A DNA stretch of 64,000 bases from an uncultured Lachnospiraceae bacterium (GCA_910576815.1 CAJTKA010000014.1:1-64000), one strand, 5' to 3'. Positions 35,665 to 44,313 are shown, counted from the first letter of the stretch. Program-made: numbers and translations. Notes: generated by a model not told the origin, from the sequence alone.

Positions 35665-36546
35665 ATGAGCATATTGGTAGGGACGAATCCGAGTCAGACT
35701 GCGGTTTCGACGTCTGATCCTTATAAGCAGAGGACCGCGCAGGATATCAAGAACGAGTGTGCGGGCATAGCGGCAAAACAGACGGCGAACGCAATCAGGA
35801 TACAAAAGCAGAAAGCAAATCAGAAAAAGAAAAAGCTGAATTACAATTATAAAAAAATATCGAGACAGATCACCATGAACAATACTTCGACGGGAGCGCG
35901 CAGGGTGATCACCAAGGCTCGCGAGGAAGTGGTTTCCCTTCTCAGAAAGCAGATGAGCGGTAAGTATGACGAGACGGATCTTCGCCATGCGATCATTCAC
36001 GCCAGAAAGATGGAGCGGATCGCCCGCAGGAAAAAGAAACATCTGGAGGAGGAAGAAAAGGCGAAAGCTACGGGAAAGGGTCTTGTAGAAGAAGGGGCAT
36101 CTTCGGGCGAGGACGAACAGATGAAGAAGCTCGAGGAGTCCATGGAGAACCTGAAAGACGAGGAGCTGGAGCGGATGCAGGAGTTGATGGAGGAGTATGA
36201 GCAGCTCATGCAGGAACTGGAAGAAACCGGTGGCGTCGACGATATCATGAAGGAGTATATGGGAGCTTCGGAGCAGGAGATGTCTCCTGAGGATGTGGAA
36301 AAACTCCGCAAAAAGCACCGCGCCGACGAGATGAAAGATATCGTGGAAGCGGATATGAAATATCTGAAAGCGATGTTTAATAAGTTGGCGAGAGAGAAAC
36401 AGGAAGCCGTGCAGCAGGCATTTCAGCAGGAGACGAATCCGGCGGTATCGCTGCAGATACAGGGAGTGGATATCCCGGTTTCTCCGGATGTCGGACAATC
36501 TGCGGCGGAGTTAGTGGAAGGCGCCAATGTGGACGCGCTGGCATAG
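35665..36546 (+). CDS. Unknown charged coiled-coil protein, putative flagellar regulon member
   Basis: 293 residues from ATG 35665; the GGAGG site overlaps an upstream in-frame ATG at 35650. There is no signal peptide or membrane helix. Residues 45-75 are very basic (QKQKANQKKKKLNYNYKKI). Residues 110-200 are a strongly charged coiled coil with acidic stretches. The C-terminus ends VDIPVSPDVGQSAAELVEGA. I recognise no family. The sigma-D-like promoter suggests expression with late flagellar genes. Confidence 0.65.
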   Translation: MSILVGTNPSQTAVSTSDPYKQRTAQDIKNECAGIAAKQTANAIRIQKQKANQKKKKLNYNYKKISRQITMNNTSTGARRVITKAREEVVSLLRKQMSGKYDETDLRHAIIHARKMERIARRKKKHLEEEEKAKATGKGLVEEGASSGEDEQMKKLEESMENLKDEELERMQELMEEYEQLMQELEETGGVDDIMKEYMGASEQEMSPEDVEKLRKKHRADEMKDIVEADMKYLKAMFNKLAREKQEAVQQAFQQETNPAVSLQIQGVDIPVSPDVGQSAAELVEGANVDALA

Positions 36547-36626
36547 AGTAGATGCGAAAGGAGCCTTTGCTTGGGAATATGGCAGAGGCTCTATCTTTAT
36601 GCAGGAAGTTCGGAGGGAAGAAGGGC

Positions 36627-37442
36627 ATGACAGAACGGCAGAATAGGGAAAAGGCAGACGGGCTGTCAGGAGCTGTGCTGAAGAACACAGCCTATGTCTC
36701 CATGTTTATCGACCACTTTTTTGCAGTCATTTTTTTGAACTATATGAATCTCCATCCGGTAAACGGCGGCTGGGATCCCACATTGCTGCCGATTTATCGT
36801 GCGGGCAGGGCAATTGGGCGCATTGCTTTCATTCTGTTTGCATTTTTGATTGTGGAGGGTTTTTTTTGTACGAAAAACAGAGCGCGATTTTTGCTGCGGC
36901 TCTTTCTGTTTGCACTGCTGTCAGAAATTCCTTTTGATTTGGCGCTTTCGGGCACGCCAGTTGCTTGGAAAAGTCAAAATGTATATTGGACACTGTTCTT
37001 GGGAGTTTTGTTGTTGGCGGTTTGGGAATATCTCTCCCATTATGGAAGTGTTTTGGCAAAGACAGGACAGGCTCTGGCGGTGACGGCAATCTGTGCAGCG
37101 GCCTTTGTGGGGGCGACGGATTACCGCTTTATGGGCATTTTGCTTATTTTTGCCTTCTATCTGACGCGGGATCGGGACGGAGGCGCTCAGTTTATGGCGG
37201 TGGGACTGGTCATGCTGTTTGGGACCTGGGGTTCTAATCTGATCCGCTATGCGGGACAATATACAGCCGACTACCTTTTTCGCACTTCTCTGCGTGAGAT
37301 GTACGGTCTGTTTGCCTTCCTGCTGATTTTCTTTTATAACGGCAGGAGAGGAAGGCAGCTTCCGAAGCCGTTCTACTATGGATTTTACCCGCTGCATTTG
37401 CTGTTTTTGTATGGAATTGCACAGGTGGTTGGAGTTATGTAA
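36627..37442 (+). CDS. TraX family membrane protein
   Basis: 271 residues from ATG 36627, which has a GGAGGGAAGAAGGG site. About eight hydrophobic helices. GRIAFILFAFLIVEGFFCT and LRLFLFALLSEIPFDLALSG match TraX proteins; F-plasmid TraX acetylates pilin. Chromosomal copies in clostridia usually stand alone, as here, and their acceptor is unknown. The 3' end overlaps the convergent methyltransferase gene by 8 nt. Confidence 0.82.
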   Translation: MTERQNREKADGLSGAVLKNTAYVSMFIDHFFAVIFLNYMNLHPVNGGWDPTLLPIYRAGRAIGRIAFILFAFLIVEGFFCTKNRARFLLRLFLFALLSEIPFDLALSGTPVAWKSQNVYWTLFLGVLLLAVWEYLSHYGSVLAKTGQALAVTAICAAAFVGATDYRFMGILLIFAFYLTRDRDGGAQFMAVGLVMLFGTWGSNLIRYAGQYTADYLFRTSLREMYGLFAFLLIFFYNGRRGRQLPKPFYYGFYPLHLLFLYGIAQVVGVM

Positions 37443-38346
37443 ACCATCTACCGGAAGCGCCGCAGGGCAGCGCCAGTCCGTTTGCCGAGACAGGCAGACC
37501 GATCTCAGAGGATTCTACATGGCCGCCGTGTTTTGGTGCGATGGCAGTGTGCATCATATAAGTAAGAACTGCAGGCTGCAGCCCTGTGGTATAGGAATTG
37601 ACCAGAAAAAACAGGGCATTGTCGGAGAGCAGCTTCGCGGCAAGTTCGATCAGCGGGAATACATTCTCCTCGATCTTCCAGATTTCTCCCTTGGGACCGC
37701 GCCCGTAGGAGGGAGGGTCCATGATGATGCCGTCGTAGGTGTTGCCGCGGCGCAGCTCCCGTTCCACAAATTTTACGCAGTCGTCCACCAGCCAGCGGAT
37801 CGGCGCGTCAGATAGTCCCGAAGCGGCAGCGTTTTCTTTTGCCCAGTTGACCATACCCTTGGAGGCGTCCACATGAGTGACGGCCGCGCCCGCCGCAGCG
37901 CAGGCAAGCGTTGCGCCGCCTGTGTAGGCAAATAGGTTCAGGACTTTGACAGGGCGGTCAGGATGCTTGGCAGCATTTTTCGTAACAGCACTCTTTATTA
38001 TAGAAGAAACCCAATCCCAATTCACTGCCTGTTCCGGGAAAAGCCCTGTGTGCTTGAAGCTGAACGGTTTCAGACGGAAGGTCAAATTTCGGTAACGAAT
38101 GCTCCACTCCTGCGGCAGATCAAAGAACTCCCATTCCCCGCCGCCCTTCGTGCTGCGGTGGTAGTGCCCGTTTTTTTGTTTCCAGTGCTTGTCCGCCCTT
38201 GGCGTATCCCAGATCACCTGCGGGTCGGGCCGCACCAAAATATAGTTGCCCCATCGCTCCAGCTTTTCGCCCTTCGAGCAGTCGATCACTTCATAGTCTT
38301 TCCATTGATCTGCTAACCACATGATTGTTTGTCCATCCTTTTTCAT
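37435..38346 (-). CDS. Class I SAM-dependent methyltransferase, RlmI/rRNA-type
   Basis: 303 residues. Motif I VLNLFAYTGGATLACAA and motif IV MDPPSYGRG identify the family of 23S rRNA m5C methyltransferases of the RlmI/YccW type. The N-terminal PUA domain of RlmI is absent; instead there is a 100-residue beta-rich start (LERWGNYILVRPDPQVIWDT). Likely an RNA methyltransferase, substrate unproven. Confidence 0.78.
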   Translation of the reverse strand: MKKDGQTIMWLADQWKDYEVIDCSKGEKLERWGNYILVRPDPQVIWDTPRADKHWKQKNGHYHRSTKGGGEWEFFDLPQEWSIRYRNLTFRLKPFSFKHTGLFPEQAVNWDWVSSIIKSAVTKNAAKHPDRPVKVLNLFAYTGGATLACAAAGAAVTHVDASKGMVNWAKENAAASGLSDAPIRWLVDDCVKFVERELRRGNTYDGIIMDPPSYGRGPKGEIWKIEENVFPLIELAAKLLSDNALFFLVNSYTTGLQPAVLTYMMHTAIAPKHGGHVESSEIGLPVSANGLALPCGASGRWFT

Positions 38347-38513
38347 ACCCTGTTTCTTCTATATGCTATATATGTTATAATAGAAGAAAATTTCTAGCGT
38401 TATGTGTACGCTTGCTTTGTATCGCGCTTAAAGATTGTGTAGTTTGCTGAGTGAGGTCAAATATTTTTCTGTAACCATTTGATTTCACATAACATGATAT
38501 AATGTCGGAGCGG

Positions 38514-38746
38514 ATTTTGCAAGTATGCTTGCACACCCCGAAGCATTGTTTGAGGGCAGTAAATGCCGAAGGCATGAAACTGCACGAGTTTGCGCGCATA
38601 AGCAGAGAAGGAAGGCTCCCGAGGCAGGTATCATGCTAGCATGATTGAATGTCTTGGGAGCCTTACGGCGAGCAACGCGAATGAGAGATGCGGAGCATCT
38701 CGAATCTGCTTATGCGTAGCAGGGGCGAAAGGCATACTTGCAAAAT
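38514..38746. repeat. 233-bp palindromic element with 15-bp terminal inverted repeats (MITE or structured RNA)
   Basis: ATTTTGCAAGTATGC (38514-38528) is repeated in inverse at 38732-38746. Inside are nested stems: GCAGT...ACTGC enclosing TGCC/GGCA, GCGCATAAGCAGA pairing with TCTGCTTATGCG, AAGGCTCCC with GGGAGCCTT, a 16-bp perfect palindrome ATCATGCTAGCATGAT, and GAGATGC/GCATCTC. An extended -10 box TGATATAAT (38495-38503) lies just ahead, so it may be transcribed. A related copy is at 55944. No protein is coded. The 38347-38848 gap holds only this element and promoters. Confidence 0.65.
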
Positions 38747-38813
38747 TTGCCTCATCACCCATCATACTTTTTATTGTACTAAAAAAAAAACAATCCATAT
38801 TCCCACTTTTTTC

Positions 38814-38842
38814 TTGCATTTCCCATAAACATCCTATATACT
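38814..38842 (+). promoter_or_regulatory. Main promoter of the S10-spc-alpha operon
   Basis: TTGCAT (38814-38819), exactly 17 nt, TATACT (38837-38842). The transcript would start near 38849, giving a 237-nt leader before rpsJ. Confidence 0.75.
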
Positions 38843-38848
38843 AGTCAG

Positions 38849-39085
38849 TGCTGTGACATGATAGCTATGAAGCGTGAGGTTGCTGCCCATGTGGCAGGTT
38901 TTCCGTGGAGCGAATGTCAAGTTAGGAAACTGACGACAAGTCACTGTACAGACAAAATGTCCGGTCAGCCGGAAACGACGTGTTGGAGTTCGGTGCGTGA
39001 GCATTTAGGACACACACGGGAGAGTGTACAGTCACCGCTTGTCGTACTTAAGCGTTAAAAGTGCGAAAAGGAGGCGACTTTTTTT
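38849..39085 (+). promoter_or_regulatory. Structured leader of the S10 operon, candidate ribosomal-protein autoregulatory RNA
   Basis: CGACAAG (38934-38940) and ACTGTAC (38943-38949) pair with CTTGTCG (39038-39044) and GTACAGT (39026-39032), closing a domain of about 110 nt. Inside, TGTCC (38958-38962) pairs with GGACA (39008-39012) around a CCGG/CCGG hairpin. A separate hairpin CTGCC/GGCAG lies at 38883-38897. No terminator precedes rpsJ, so control would be translational or by other means. An r-protein ligand is inferred from position. Confidence 0.5.
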
Positions 39086-39403
39086 ATGGCAAGTCAAGTA
39101 ATGAGAATCACCCTGAAGGCGTATGATCACCAGCTGGTGGATGCATCGGCAAAGAAGATCATCGAAACTGTGAAAAAGAACGGATCCCAGGTGAGTGGTC
39201 CCGTACCCCTTCCTACTAAGAAGGAAGTGATCACGATCCTGCGTGCGGTGCACAAATATAAGGATTCCAGAGAGCAGTTTGAACAGAGGACTCATAAGAG
39301 ACTCATCGATATCATCACCCCCACCCCTAAGACGGTGGATGCGCTCCAGAGACTGGAGATGCCTGCGGGTGTCTATATCGACATCAAGATGAAGAACAAG
39401 TAA
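39086..39403 (+). CDS. rpsJ: 30S ribosomal protein S10
   Basis: 105 residues, full length. The S10 core is plain: MRITLKAYDHQLVDASAKKI and SGPVPLPTKKEVITILRAVH, ending with the usual MPAGVYIDIKMK. It sits in the 30S head and as NusE takes part in antitermination. First gene of the operon; AAGGAGG lies about 11 nt before the ATG. Confidence 0.97.
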   Translation: MASQVMRITLKAYDHQLVDASAKKIIETVKKNGSQVSGPVPLPTKKEVITILRAVHKYKDSREQFEQRTHKRLIDIITPTPKTVDALQRLEMPAGVYIDIKMKNK

Positions 39404-39466
39404 AACCCCTACTAGAAAGATCCCCGCAGGGGATCCGCTGTAGAAGACAGGAGGTAAAGAAAGGAA

Positions 39467-40156
39467 ATGAAAAAAGCAATCTTAGCAACCAAGATCGGTA
39501 TGACGCAGATCTTCAACGAAGACGGCACATTGACGCCGGTTACCGTATTGCAGGCAGGTCCCTGTGCGGTGACACAGATCAAGACCGTGGAGAATGACGG
39601 TTACAGCGCGGTGCAGGTAGGATTCGTGGACAAGAAGGAAAGGATCGTCAATAAGGATAAGGCGGGTAAGAAAGAAGTGATTCACCGCCACGGCGCAAAC
39701 AAGGCGCAGAAGGGCCATTTCGATAAGGCAGGCGTTTCCTGCAAGAGATTCATCAGAGAGTTTAAGCTTGAGAATGCGGACGAGTATACGCTCGGCAGCG
39801 AAATCAAGGCGGACATCTTCGAGGCTGGCGACAGAGTGGACGCGACGGCGATCTCCAAAGGTAAGGGATTCCAGGGCGCGATCAAGAGACACGGTCAGCA
39901 CAGAGGACCTATGACACACGGTTCCAAGTTCCATCGCCATCAGGGTTCCAATGGCGCCTGCTCCTCGCCCAGTAAGGTATTCAAGGGCAAAGGTATGCCG
40001 GGACACATGGGCTGCGTGAAAGTTACGGTGCAGAACCTTACGGTCGTGAGGGTCGATGCAGACAAGAACCTTATTCTGGTAAAGGGTGCGGTACCCGGAC
40101 CCAGGAAAGGCCTGGTAACCATCAAAGAGACCACAAAGGTTGACGCGGCGAAATAG
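39467..40156 (+). CDS. rplC: 50S ribosomal protein L3
   Basis: 229 residues. KKAILATKIGMTQIFNEDGT opens it, and the long loop HRGPMTHGSKFHRHQGSNGA reaches the peptidyl transferase centre. A short perfect hairpin GATCCCC-GCA-GGGGATC (39419-39435) lies in the gap after rpsJ. Start has GGAGG and AAAGGAA ahead. Confidence 0.97.
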   Translation: MKKAILATKIGMTQIFNEDGTLTPVTVLQAGPCAVTQIKTVENDGYSAVQVGFVDKKERIVNKDKAGKKEVIHRHGANKAQKGHFDKAGVSCKRFIREFKLENADEYTLGSEIKADIFEAGDRVDATAISKGKGFQGAIKRHGQHRGPMTHGSKFHRHQGSNGACSSPSKVFKGKGMPGHMGCVKVTVQNLTVVRVDADKNLILVKGAVPGPRKGLVTIKETTKVDAAK

Positions 40157-40190
40157 TGGCGAAGCCACAGATGAAAGGAGGACCATTCAG

Positions 40191-40811
40191 ATGGCAAACG
40201 TATCTGTTTACAATATGGAAGGAAAAGAAGTCGGCAAGATGGACTTAAACGATGCGGTGTTTGGTGTCGAGATCAATGAGCACCTGGTACACATGGCAGT
40301 AGTCCAGAACCTTGCCAATAAGCGTCAGGGCACGCAGAAGGCAAAGACGCGCGCGGAGGTTTCCGGCGGCGGCAGAAAGCCTTGGAGACAGAAGGGAACG
40401 GGGCATGCAAGACAGGGCTCGACCAGATCTCCTCAGTGGAAGGGCGGCGGCGTTGTGTTTGCTCCCACACCCAGAGATTACTCCTTCAAGCTCAATAAAA
40501 AGGAGAAAAGGGCGGCGCTCAAGTCAGTGCTGACCAGCAGAGTGCAGGACAACAAGCTGATCGTACTTGACGAATTAAAGCTCGACGCGATCAAGACCAA
40601 GGATTTCAAGAAAGTTATGGACAACTTAAAGGTAGAAAAGGCGATGGTGGTGATCGGCGAGCAGGATGAGAACGTGATCCTCTCCGCAAGGAACCTTCCC
40701 AAAGTCAATACGGCAGTGGCTGAGAACATCAATGTTTACGATATCCTGAAAGGTGATACACTGGTACTCACCAAGGATGCCGTAGCCAAGATCGAGGAGG
40801 TGTTTGCATAA
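40191..40811 (+). CDS. rplD: 50S ribosomal protein L4
   Basis: 206 residues from ATG 40191 (AAAGGAGG upstream; the in-frame extension to 40140 overlaps rplC). The exit-tunnel loop is visible as GGGRKPWRQKGTGHARQGS. In enterobacteria L4 also represses the S10 operon; whether it does so here is unknown. Its stop overlaps the rplW start by one base. Confidence 0.96.
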   Translation: MANVSVYNMEGKEVGKMDLNDAVFGVEINEHLVHMAVVQNLANKRQGTQKAKTRAEVSGGGRKPWRQKGTGHARQGSTRSPQWKGGGVVFAPTPRDYSFKLNKKEKRAALKSVLTSRVQDNKLIVLDELKLDAIKTKDFKKVMDNLKVEKAMVVIGEQDENVILSARNLPKVNTAVAENINVYDILKGDTLVLTKDAVAKIEEVFA

Positions 40812-41110
40812 TGGCAGCGATTCAGTATTATGACGTGATCCTCAAACCGGTGATCACAGAGAAAAGTATGGCGGGCATGGGCGAGAAGAAGTACACCTTC
40901 CTTGTTCATCCGGAAGCAAATAAGACGCAGATCAAAGAGGCAGTGGAGAAGTTGTTCGAGGGTACCAAGGTCCTGAAGGTCAACACCATGAACCAGATTG
41001 GCAAGACCAAGAGACGCGGCATGGTATATGGTAAGACCGCTAAGACCAAGAAGGCAATCGTACAGCTCACTGAGGACAGCAAGGATATCGAGATCTTCGC
41101 GGGATTATAA
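40811..41110 (+). CDS. rplW: 50S ribosomal protein L23
   Basis: 99 residues. DVILKPVITEKSMAGMGEKK and TFLVHPEANKTQIKEAVEKL are characteristic. It lies at the tunnel exit and docks trigger factor and SRP. Start overlaps the rplD stop (TAATG). Confidence 0.96.
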   Translation: MAAIQYYDVILKPVITEKSMAGMGEKKYTFLVHPEANKTQIKEAVEKLFEGTKVLKVNTMNQIGKTKRRGMVYGKTAKTKKAIVQLTEDSKDIEIFAGL

Positions 41111-41140
41111 TTTATTTTGGAGAAAAGGAGATAAGAAATC

Positions 41141-41983
41141 ATGGGAATTAAGACATATAACCCCTATACACCGTCGAGACGTAACATGACCGGTTCTGAT
41201 TTCAGTGAGATCACAAAGAAGACTCCCGAGAAGTCCCTTTGCACCTCTCTGAAAAAGAACGCAGGCCGTAACAACCAGGGTAAGATCACGGTAAGACATC
41301 ACGGCGGCGGCAGCAGGAGATTATACAGAAAGATTGATTTTAAGAGAAATAAAGACGGCATCAGCGCAAAGGTGATCGGCATCGAGTACGATCCCAACAG
41401 AACGGCAAACATCGCGCTGATCTGCTATGAGGACGGCGAGAAGGCATACATCCTTGCGCCGGACGGCTTGAAGGACGGCATGAAGGTCATGAACGGTCCC
41501 GAGGCCGAGATCAGAGTAGGCAACTGCCTGCCGCTTTCCGAGATTCCGGTAGGTACGCTGATCCACAACATTGAATTATATCCCGGCAAGGGTGGCCAGC
41601 TGGTTCGTTCCGCCGGAAACAGCGCACAGCTGATGGCAAAGGAAGGCAAGTACGCAACCCTGCGTCTTCCCTCCGGCGAGATGAGAATGGTACCGATCGT
41701 TTGCAGAGCGAGCATTGGTACGGTTGGCAACACCGATCACAACCTGATCAAGATCGGTAAGGCAGGACGTAAGCGCCACATGGGTATCCGTCCTACTGTC
41801 CGCGGTTCCGTTATGAACCCGAACGATCACCCGCACGGTGGTGGTGAGGGCCGCGCTCCGATTGGACGCCCGGGTCCGTGTACACCTTGGGGTAAGCCGG
41901 CACTCGGCTTAAAGACGCGTAAGAAGAAGAAAGCGTCCAACAAGCTGATTGTGAGAAGACGAGACGGCAGAGCGATTAAATAA
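41141..41983 (+). CDS. rplB: 50S ribosomal protein L2
   Basis: 280 residues, usual length. Motifs include RRLYRKIDFKRNKDGI, the histidine-bearing loop MNPNDHPHGGGEGRAPIGRP next to the peptidyl transferase centre, and the basic C-terminus TRKKKKASNKLIVRRRDGR. AAAAGGAG precedes the ATG. Confidence 0.97.
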   Translation: MGIKTYNPYTPSRRNMTGSDFSEITKKTPEKSLCTSLKKNAGRNNQGKITVRHHGGGSRRLYRKIDFKRNKDGISAKVIGIEYDPNRTANIALICYEDGEKAYILAPDGLKDGMKVMNGPEAEIRVGNCLPLSEIPVGTLIHNIELYPGKGGQLVRSAGNSAQLMAKEGKYATLRLPSGEMRMVPIVCRASIGTVGNTDHNLIKIGKAGRKRHMGIRPTVRGSVMNPNDHPHGGGEGRAPIGRPGPCTPWGKPALGLKTRKKKKASNKLIVRRRDGRAIK

Positions 41984-42001
41984 TAGGAGGAAAGATAGAT
42001 C

Positions 42002-42283
42002 ATGGCTAGATCACTGAAAAAAGGACCGTTTGCGGATGCGAGCTTACTGAAAAAAGTAGATGCTATGAATGCGTCGGGACAGAAGCAGGTTATCAAGACC
42101 TGGTCCCGCCGGTCTACGATTTTCCCTTCCTTCGTAGGACACACTTTTGCGGTGCACGACGGAAGAAAGCACGTTCCGGTATATGTTACAGAGGATATGG
42201 TTGGACACAAGCTCGGTGAGTTCGTGGCGACCAGAACTTACAGAGGACATGATAAGGACGAGAGAAAGTCCAAAGTTCGTTAA
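42002..42283 (+). CDS. rpsS: 30S ribosomal protein S19
   Basis: 93 residues. MARSLKKGPFADASLLKKVD, then TWSRRSTIFPSFVGHTFAVH, is the standard S19 sequence. It binds 16S rRNA in the 30S head with S13. AGGAGG is upstream. Confidence 0.97.
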   Translation: MARSLKKGPFADASLLKKVDAMNASGQKQVIKTWSRRSTIFPSFVGHTFAVHDGRKHVPVYVTEDMVGHKLGEFVATRTYRGHDKDERKSKVR

Positions 42284-42316
42284 AAGTTCGCTAATGTTGA
42301 AAGGAGGCTTCAATCT

Positions 42317-42721
42317 ATGGCTAAAGGACATAGATCCCAGATAAAGAGAGAGAGAAACGCGAACAAGGATGTCAGACCTTCGGCGAAACTGTCTTACGCG
42401 CGCGTGTCTGTACAGAAAGCTTGTTTCGTGTTAGACGCCATCAGAGGGAAGGATGTCGAGACAGCACTCGGAATCCTTGCATACAATCCCAGATATGCGT
42501 CCGGCGTGATCAAGAAGCTGCTTGAGTCAGCAATTGCAAACGCTGAGTACAAATACAGTCAGGATCCCACGAAGTACCCGAATCCGGAAAACCTTTATAT
42601 CGCAGAGTGCTACGCGAACAAAGGGCCTACCATGAAGCGGATTCAGCCCAGAGCACAGGGCAGGGCATACAGGATTGAAAAGAGAATGAGCCATATCACG
42701 ATCGTTCTCGATGCAAGATAG
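42317..42721 (+). CDS. rplV: 50S ribosomal protein L22
   Basis: 134 residues. AKLSYARVSVQKACFVLDAI and the tunnel-lining hairpin ending GRAYRIEKRMSHITIVL are diagnostic. AAAGGAGG precedes the ATG. Confidence 0.96.
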   Translation: MAKGHRSQIKRERNANKDVRPSAKLSYARVSVQKACFVLDAIRGKDVETALGILAYNPRYASGVIKKLLESAIANAEYKYSQDPTKYPNPENLYIAECYANKGPTMKRIQPRAQGRAYRIEKRMSHITIVLDAR

Positions 42722-42745
42722 GATCAGATTAGGAAGGAGAACAAC

Positions 42746-43402
42746 ATGGGACAGAAAGTTAATCCACACGGATTGAGAGTCGGCATCATCAAGGATTGGG
42801 ATTCCAAATGGTATGCAGATGGCGAGTTTGCTGACTTTTTAGTAGAGGACTACAATATCAGAGAGTATTTGAAAAAGAAGCTGTACAGCGCGGGGATTGC
42901 TAAGATCGAAATAGAGAGAGCTTCTGACCGCGTAAAGGTAATCATCTATACGGCAAAACCCGGCGTGGTGATTGGTAAAGGCGGCGCTGAGATCGAGATT
43001 ACGAAGAAGGAGCTGACCAAGCTGACAGGCAAAAAGGTTCTCGTGGATATCAAAGAGATCAAAAGACCCGATAAGGATGCACAGCTGGTGGCTGAGAACA
43101 TTGCGCAGCAGCTTGAGAACCGTGTATCTTTCAGACGTGCGATGAAGTCCTGCATGGGCCGTACCATGAAGGCGGGCGCGGAAGGCATCAAGGCAGCCGT
43201 TTCCGGACGTCTTGGCGGCGCGGATATCGCCCGCACCGAGTTCTACAGCGAGGGTACCATTCCGCTGCAGACCCTGAGAGCAGACATTGACTATGGTTTC
43301 GCTGAGGCAGATACCACATACGGTAAGCTCGGCGTAAAGGTATGGATCTACAAGGGCGAGGTACTTCCGACTAAATCTAACAAGGAAGGGAGCGATAAAT
43401 AA
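42746..43402 (+). CDS. rpsC: 30S ribosomal protein S3
   Basis: 218 residues. MGQKVNPHGLRVGIIKDWDS at the start, a KH domain with PGVVIGKGGAEIE, and the C-terminal GRLGGADIARTEFYSEG. It lines the mRNA entry channel. The stop overlaps the rplP start by one base. Confidence 0.97.
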   Translation: MGQKVNPHGLRVGIIKDWDSKWYADGEFADFLVEDYNIREYLKKKLYSAGIAKIEIERASDRVKVIIYTAKPGVVIGKGGAEIEITKKELTKLTGKKVLVDIKEIKRPDKDAQLVAENIAQQLENRVSFRRAMKSCMGRTMKAGAEGIKAAVSGRLGGADIARTEFYSEGTIPLQTLRADIDYGFAEADTTYGKLGVKVWIYKGEVLPTKSNKEGSDK

Positions 43403-43839
43403 TGTTAATGCCAAAAAGAGTAAAACGTCGTAAACAGTTCCGTGGTTCCATGGCGGGGAAAGCGACCCGCGGCAACACGATTACCTACGGAGAGTACGGT
43501 ATCGTGGCGATGGAGCCTTGTTGGATCAAGTCCAATCAGATTGAGGCAGCCCGTATCGCTATGACCAGATATATTAAGCGTGGCGGTAAGGTTTGGATCA
43601 AGATTTTCCCGGATAAGCCCGTTACTGCAAAGCCTGCAGAGACACGAATGGGTTCCGGTAAAGGTACTTTGGAATATTGGGTAGCAGTGGTGAAGCCCGG
43701 CCGTGTGATGTTCGAGATCGCCGGTGTGGCTGAGGATGTGGCAAAAGAGGCGCTGCGTCTTGCGACCCATAAGCTTCCTTGCAAGTGTAAGATCGTTTCT
43801 AAAGCAGATTTGGAAGGCGGTGTGGCGAATGAAAACTAA
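43402..43839 (+). CDS. rplP: 50S ribosomal protein L16
   Basis: 145 residues. MLMPKRVKRRKQFRGSMAGK opening and RMGSGKGTLEYWVAVVKPGR near the A-site tRNA contact. Overlaps rpmC by 11 nt. Confidence 0.97.
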   Translation: MLMPKRVKRRKQFRGSMAGKATRGNTITYGEYGIVAMEPCWIKSNQIEAARIAMTRYIKRGGKVWIKIFPDKPVTAKPAETRMGSGKGTLEYWVAVVKPGRVMFEIAGVAEDVAKEALRLATHKLPCKCKIVSKADLEGGVANEN

Positions 43840-44038
43840 TATGTATGTAGAAGATTTGAATAAAAAATCAGATGCAGAATTAGCGCAGGAGCTGGTGAAC
43901 GCTAAGAAAGAGCTTTTCAATTTAAGATTCCAGAACGCAACGAACCAGTTGGACAATACAGCCAGGATCAAGGATGTGAGAAGAAATATTGCGCGGATCC
44001 AGACCGTGATCACCCAGAAATCTAAGGCTGCAAACTAA
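43829..44038 (+). CDS. rpmC: 50S ribosomal protein L29
   Basis: 69 residues from ATG 43829 inside the end of rplP, preceded by GGAAGGCGG. SDAELAQELVNAKKELFNLR and NTARIKDVRRNIARIQTVI are typical of the two-helix L29 at the tunnel exit. Confidence 0.95.
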   Translation: MKTNMYVEDLNKKSDAELAQELVNAKKELFNLRFQNATNQLDNTARIKDVRRNIARIQTVITQKSKAAN

Positions 44039-44056
44039 GCGGAGAGGAGAGCAATC

Positions 44057-44311
44057 GTGGAAAGAAATCTGAGAAAAACCCGAATCGGTAAAGTGACCAG
44101 CAATAAGATGGATAAGACCATCGTTGTGGCAATCGAAGATCACGTAAAGCATCCGCTTTACAAAAAGATCGTGAAGAAGACATATAAATTAAAGGCGCAC
44201 GACGAGAACAATGAGTGCAGCATCGGCGATACCGTAAAGGTGATGGAGACCAGACCTTTGTCCAAGGATAAGAGATGGAGACTCGTGGAAATCGTCGAGA
44301 AGGTGAAATAA
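44057..44311 (+). CDS. rpsQ: 30S ribosomal protein S17
   Basis: 84 residues, GTG start with GAGGAGAG upstream. RKTRIGKVTSNKMDKTIVVA and the OB-fold strand KLKAHDENNECSIGD identify it. Two palindromes follow in the gap to rplN. Confidence 0.96.
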   Translation: MERNLRKTRIGKVTSNKMDKTIVVAIEDHVKHPLYKKIVKKTYKLKAHDENNECSIGDTVKVMETRPLSKDKRWRLVEIVEKVK

Positions 44312-44313
44312 CA

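Noticed and set aside
38514..38746. tmRNA, SRP RNA, RNase P RNA or 6S RNA
   Set aside because: None of the conserved core words of the first three is present, and the many side stems do not fit the rod-like 6S fold.
38858..39058. 66-codon frame in the S10 leader
   Set aside because: No ribosome site and lies in a strongly base-paired leader; better explained as untranslated RNA.
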